The position numbers were made by a program, and so were the translations under genes. The notes below the pieces were generated by a model. The model was not told the DNA's origin. It did not search any database and worked only from the letters and a program-made list of their open reading frames with translations. Shown here one piece after another: positions 60,572 to 64,000 of a stretch of DNA of 64,000 bases. The DNA is from GCA-2709075 sp038146865 (GTDB lineage Bacteria > Pseudomonadota > Alphaproteobacteria > MPNO01 > UBA2964). The stretch lies in NCBI GenBank assembly GCA_038146865.1, contig JAYQSL010000001.1, positions 310,001 through 374,000 on the forward strand, written 5' to 3'. Every line of letters begins with the position of its first letter. Position 1 is the stretch's first letter.

Positions 60572-62116
60572 TCATAGTGCTTTTTTTAATAAAGAATTCC
60601 CGGTCATTAGAGACGGTTTTTTAATATCCATTAGCTCTAGCAGTGTTGGCGCAACGTCGGCTAACCTACCATCGGCAAGCCCTTCGACACTGCTGGGCCC
60701 GTTAACAAGTATGGAGGGAACTGGGTTGGTTGTATGTGAAGTAAATGGTGCCCCGGTCTCTGGGTCCAACATTGTTTCCGCGTTCCCATGATCGGCTGTT
60801 ACAAGCATGGTGCCATTAACAGTCTCAATGGCCGCACATATTTTCAATAGACAACTATCCACCGTTTCTATCGCCTTAATAGCAGCCTCTAGGTTTCCCG
60901 TGTGGCCAACCATGTCGGGATTGGCAAAGTTGACAAAGATAAAGCCATACTTTTTTGATAAAATCTTTTCAATCAGAATGTCAGTTAATTCTGTTGCAGA
61001 CATCTCTGGTTTTTCATCGTAGGTCTTTACTTTCGGAGAAGGAACCAAAATTCTGTCTTCTCCGGCAAAGGGTTCCTCCTTCCCGCCATTGAAAAAGAAT
61101 GTGACGTGTGCATATTTTTCGGTTTCTGCGATACGAAGTTGTGGAATACCATTTTTTGCGAGTACATCACCCATAATGTCTGTTAATTTTTCAGGTGGAA
61201 AAAGTGCTGTCATGAACTGATTTAAGCTTTTCGAATATTCGACAAGCCCTGTAGCGCTGGAGAAACAGGGTTTTGGGCCTGTTTCAAAGCCGTCAAAGCT
61301 CGGGTTTAATAACGCGTCCAAAATTTCTCTGGCGCGGTCAGCACGAAAATTGGCCATGAGTACCCCATCTCCGTCCCGCATTCCCTGATATGCTCCAATT
61401 ACTGTCGGTAAGACGAATTCATCGCTCGTTCCAGCCTTGTAAGCTGCCGTGATCGCTGCACTCGGTGAAAGGGCTTTTTCTCCTTCAGCCTTCACTAGGC
61501 ATTTATAAGCGAGTTCAATGCGTTCCCAGCGGCTATCTCTATCCATTGAGTAGAAACGGCCAGATATAGATCCAATTTTAATATCCTTTATGTTGGAGAG
61601 ATCCCTCTCAAATTCATTCATAAATACATCGGCGCTTTGCGGTGGGGTGTCCCTACCATCTAAAAATGCATGAATTGTGACAGGCACATTAGCGCTAGAA
61701 ATTACCTGTGCGAGAGCTACAATTTGATTTTGATGAGAGTGCACACCTCCGTTTGACACCAGTCCCATAAGGTGACACGTGCCGCCATTATCTCGGATGC
61801 TTGCAATGAAATCTTTAAGCAAAGGGATCTGATTAAGTCTTTGGCCCTCTATCGCTGCGTCTATGCGCCGAGTGTCTTGGTTTACTATCCTTCCAGCGCC
61901 TATGTTCAAATGACCAACTTCGGAATTACCCATTTGAGGCTCTGGTAGGCCCACATCAAGCCCAGAGGTTTTTAATAGACTGTTAGGGCACTCCCTCAGC
62001 ATTGCGTCAAAAGTTGGAGTCTGGGCTAAAGCTATGGCGTTTGAGTCTTTCTGAGGGCGTGAGCCCCAGCCATCTAGAACACAGAGAATAGTAGGTGCTT
62101 TATTTTGGTTACCCAT
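60572..62116 (-). CDS. gpmI: 2,3-bisphosphoglycerate-independent phosphoglycerate mutase
   Basis: A 514-residue manganese-dependent mutase of the alkaline phosphatase superfamily. The start ILCVLDGWGSRPQKDSNAIA is diagnostic. The phosphorylated Ser is in LPEPQMGNSEVGHLNIGAGR near residue 64. DGRDTPPQSADVFMNEF lies near 155, and metal-binding FVNFANPDMVGHTG and VTADHGNAETMLDP are in the C-terminal half. It converts 3- to 2-phosphoglycerate, the step after Pgk (8.9 kb). ATG 62116 is clear. The envC-like gene follows, with a GGAGG just after the stop. Confidence 0.97.
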   Translation of the reverse strand: MGNQNKAPTILCVLDGWGSRPQKDSNAIALAQTPTFDAMLRECPNSLLKTSGLDVGLPEPQMGNSEVGHLNIGAGRIVNQDTRRIDAAIEGQRLNQIPLLKDFIASIRDNGGTCHLMGLVSNGGVHSHQNQIVALAQVISSANVPVTIHAFLDGRDTPPQSADVFMNEFERDLSNIKDIKIGSISGRFYSMDRDSRWERIELAYKCLVKAEGEKALSPSAAITAAYKAGTSDEFVLPTVIGAYQGMRDGDGVLMANFRADRAREILDALLNPSFDGFETGPKPCFSSATGLVEYSKSLNQFMTALFPPEKLTDIMGDVLAKNGIPQLRIAETEKYAHVTFFFNGGKEEPFAGEDRILVPSPKVKTYDEKPEMSATELTDILIEKILSKKYGFIFVNFANPDMVGHTGNLEAAIKAIETVDSCLLKICAAIETVNGTMLVTADHGNAETMLDPETGAPFTSHTTNPVPSILVNGPSSVEGLADGRLADVAPTLLELMDIKKPSLMTGNSLLKKAL

Positions 62117-62211
62117 GCTTAATAAACCTCTTTATTCGTGACCCATTTGTCGCATTAAAGGGATAGGATACATTTTGGAATGATCATAGAAAAGACAAGC
62201 GCCAATGTCCT

Positions 62212-62667
62212 TTAACCACGGTGGTAAGGATGGCCAGCGAGAATTTGTTGCGCTCTGTAAAGCTGCTCCAATAGCATTGCCCTCACCAAGGCGTGAGGCC
62301 AGGTCATACGGCCGAGTGATAATTTTCGGCTTACGTTCTGCAATACTTCTCCAGAGAGGCCATCCGCACCTCCGATGATATATGTAAGATCTCGGCCCTC
62401 CTTTATTGCCGAGCGCATTGTCTCTGCGAACCCGAGGCTTGTTTCTTGCGCCCCCCCTTCATCTAGCGCAATTAATATTGTGCCTTTCAGACAGGATTCC
62501 AGAATTAGTGAACCCTCCCGTTTCTTAAGAATATTGGTCGGGAAATTTCGTTTTTCCTCTACCTCCTTTATTATTGGCGATGGGTGCATTCTCTTTAAAT
62601 ACCGATCACAGATGTCCTGCTCTGGAGAATTTTTAAGCTTGCCGACAGCTACGATCCTAACTTGCAA
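62212..62667 (-). CDS. rlmH: 23S rRNA (pseudouridine(1915)-N3)-methyltransferase RlmH
   Basis: A 151-residue SPOUT methyltransferase. It starts MQVRIVAVGKLKNSPEQDIC. The SAM-binding knot shows ILIALDEGGAQETSLGFAE near residue 75 and YIIGGADGLSGEVLQ near 100. The C-terminus ends AQQILAGHPYHRG as in other RlmH proteins. The start codon is TTG 62667. It lies 15 bp after rsfS in the usual nadD-rsfS-rlmH order. Confidence 0.95.
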   Translation of the reverse strand: MQVRIVAVGKLKNSPEQDICDRYLKRMHPSPIIKEVEEKRNFPTNILKKREGSLILESCLKGTILIALDEGGAQETSLGFAETMRSAIKEGRDLTYIIGGADGLSGEVLQNVSRKLSLGRMTWPHALVRAMLLEQLYRAQQILAGHPYHRG

Positions 62668-62682
62668 CGGGAGCCTGCTTGG

Positions 62683-63093
62683 TCATTCTAAGAGATTCTC
62701 ACCTTCATCAGGCGAGGCCATATAGGCCTCCCACATTTTTTCCAAATTATAGAATTCTCTTACCTCTGGTCGAAATAAATGCAAGATGATATCGCCCGCG
62801 TCGATGAGTATCCAATCACCATTTTTTGCCCCTTCAGGCTTTGTTCCAGATATCCCAACGTTTTTTAGGGTTCTCATCACATAGTTTGACAGAGTAATAA
62901 CTTGTCGGCTGGATTGACCCGATGCCAAGACCATGAAGTCCCCAATGGTTGATTTGTCTTTTAGGTTTATGGTTCTGATGTCAACCGCTTTCCGGTCTTC
63001 CAACAGACTTAGGATAATGGATAGAAGTTTCTCAGAATTAGGAATTTCTTTAGTTTGAGTGATGTCTTTTGTAGTGTTTGAAGTCTTGATCAA
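62683..63093 (-). CDS. rsfS: Ribosome silencing factor RsfS
   Basis: A 136-residue factor that binds uL14 and blocks subunit joining. After a polar N-terminal extension, the core shows DRKAVDIRTINLKDKSTIGD and VLASGQSSRQVITLSNYVMR. WILIDAGDIILHLFRPEVRE and FYNLEKMWEA follow near the C-terminus. The start is TTG 63093 with a GAGGGTC site upstream. It sits between nadD and rlmH. Confidence 0.94.
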   Translation of the reverse strand: MIKTSNTTKDITQTKEIPNSEKLLSIILSLLEDRKAVDIRTINLKDKSTIGDFMVLASGQSSRQVITLSNYVMRTLKNVGISGTKPEGAKNGDWILIDAGDIILHLFRPEVREFYNLEKMWEAYMASPDEGENLLE

Positions 63094-63120
63094 TATGACC
63101 CTCTTTAGGAAAAGCAGAAG

Positions 63121-63753
63121 TTATAGGTACTCGCCTTGCGACCGTATTTGGGTACTTGAGGCGGGGTGTCTTGGTATGTTGAGATAAATCCACGCAGGTG
63201 GTTTATGACCTGACAGTTGATGGGATCTCCTTCGTTTCAATCTATTCTGACCGTAAACATAAGCAGCCTTTGAAGCTAGAGCACGGGTCGCGTATGGTGC
63301 GCGATCAAATACGGCTATAGGTATGCTGTTTATCAGTTCCCTCCAATTATGCCATTGCGAAATTTGACTCAGGTTATCCGCTCCCATCAACCACACCATT
63401 TGGTGATCTGGCAAGGCTTCCTTCAAATTTCTGATTGTGTCAAACGAGAATCTGGTCCGAAAATGCGTTTCGATCGTGGTTACTTTTATTCTTTTCTCTG
63501 AAGCAACTAACTCATTTGCCTTAGCTACTCTGGTTGCAAATTGCTCCATTCCGCATTTGTTTTTTAATGGGTTTTGTGGTGATACAATCCACCAGATATA
63601 GTCTAATGACAGTTCCCTGAGCGCGTGGTTGCTTATATGAATGTGGCCTTGATGGGGTGGGTTAAATGAACCCCCAAGAAGACCAATCCTCTTGCCACCT
63701 TTTGCCAGGTCTTGAAATAAAGCAGCTCTTTCTAGACCTATCGGTTTTGTCAC
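63121..63753 (-). CDS. nadD: Nicotinate-nucleotide adenylyltransferase
   Basis: A 210-residue NAD-synthesis enzyme. The nucleotidyl-transfer motif is IGLLGGSFNPPHQGHIHISN near residue 23. VWLMGADNLSQISQWHNW near 120 and the C-terminal SSTQIRSQGEYL (ISSTxIR-like) are standard. It adenylates nicotinate mononucleotide. The start is GTG 63753, overlapping the proA stop by 4 bp (GTGA), so proA and nadD are coupled. Confidence 0.95.
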   Translation of the reverse strand: MTKPIGLERAALFQDLAKGGKRIGLLGGSFNPPHQGHIHISNHALRELSLDYIWWIVSPQNPLKNKCGMEQFATRVAKANELVASEKRIKVTTIETHFRTRFSFDTIRNLKEALPDHQMVWLMGADNLSQISQWHNWRELINSIPIAVFDRAPYATRALASKAAYVYGQNRLKRRRSHQLSGHKPPAWIYLNIPRHPASSTQIRSQGEYL

Positions 63754-64000
63754 GGTCTTGTTTGTCCTTCTCCGCGGACAATGTATTTGAACGTGGTTAA
63801 TTGCTCTAGCCCGACTGGTCCTCTCGCGTGAAGCCTACCAGTAGAAATGCCAATCTCGGCACCCATACCGAACTCTCCACCATCAGCAAATTGTGTTGAC
63901 GCATTATGCAAGACGATTGCGGAATCGACCTTTCTCAAAAATAGGTTTGCAGCGTTTTTATCTGCCGTGATTATTGAGTCTGTATGATGTGACCCAAAAT
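63750..64000 (-). CDS. proA: Gamma-glutamyl phosphate reductase, C-terminal part (5' end outside window)
   Basis: The minus-strand frame is open to the right edge of the window and encodes the last 82 or so residues. They read GSHHTDSIITADKNAANLFL, then VDSAIVLHNASTQFADGGEF and EIGISTGRLHARGPVGLEQL, unmistakably ProA. It makes glutamate-5-semialdehyde in proline synthesis. An internal TTG at 63938 is not the start. It overlaps nadD by 4 bp. Confidence 0.94.
   Translation of the reverse strand, partial: FGSHHTDSIITADKNAANLFLRKVDSAIVLHNASTQFADGGEFGMGAEIGISTGRLHARGPVGLEQLTTFKYIVRGEGQTRP

Overview
The window is a gene-dense stretch of chromosome from an alphaproteobacterium, probably an unclassified marine or Rhodospirillales-like lineage. 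The assignment rests on gene order: dapF-mtaB-ftsY, ffh-rpsP-rimM-trmD-rplS-leuCD-leuB-asd, sdhCDAB-mdh-sucCDAB-lpd, xerC-DUF484-priA next to an F1-only atpHAGDC operon, and proA-nadD-rsfS-rlmH-gpmI-envC-ctpA-yibQ-rppH. The species placement is inference. I see no rRNA, tRNA, CRISPR array, insertion sequence or prophage.

Region 1 (1-5.7 kb): the 3' part of a lipoate-protein ligase, then an acyl-CoA module: a crotonase, a thiolase, an HMG-CoA-synthase-like protein, a DUF35 Zn-ribbon/OB protein and a PaaH-type 3-hydroxyacyl-CoA dehydrogenase. The thiolase/HMGCS-like/DUF35 trio looks like the three-protein acyltransferase complexes known from archaeal mevalonate synthesis and from PhlACB. Here the HMGCS-like subunit lacks the catalytic cysteine. 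This is the most unusual system in the window.

Region 2 (5.9-15.4 kb): tkt-gap-pgk (central carbon metabolism), then an accessory patch: a ferritin-like protein of unknown function, a two-subunit SdhA-like flavoprotein plus stand-alone 2Fe-2S protein, and a molybdopterin (CoxL/XdhB-type) subunit without its usual partners.

Region 3 (15.5-29.4 kb): dapF-mtaB-ftsY on the minus strand, phrB, then ffh-rpsP-rimM-trmD-rplS and leuCD/leuB/asd, with a class II aldolase on the opposite strand inside the leucine genes.

Region 4 (29.5-43.5 kb): a CitE-like lyase and a nearly complete second half of the TCA cycle on one strand (succinate dehydrogenase, malate dehydrogenase, succinyl-CoA ligase, 2-oxoglutarate dehydrogenase complex, dihydrolipoamide dehydrogenase), followed by a small membrane protein.

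Region 5 (43.5-56.4 kb): two tandem TauD-type dioxygenases, xerC and DUF484 on the minus strand, then priA, the F1 ATP synthase operon, and amt-glnK for ammonium uptake and nitrogen sensing.

Region 6 (56.5-64 kb): a minus-strand envelope/housekeeping run. It includes a YibQ-like protein and an EnvC-like LytM protein that both appear to have lost catalytic residues, flanking an intact CtpA protease. Several genes (ffh, yibQ-like, envC-like) lack a conventional start codon where homology and the Shine-Dalgarno site would place one.
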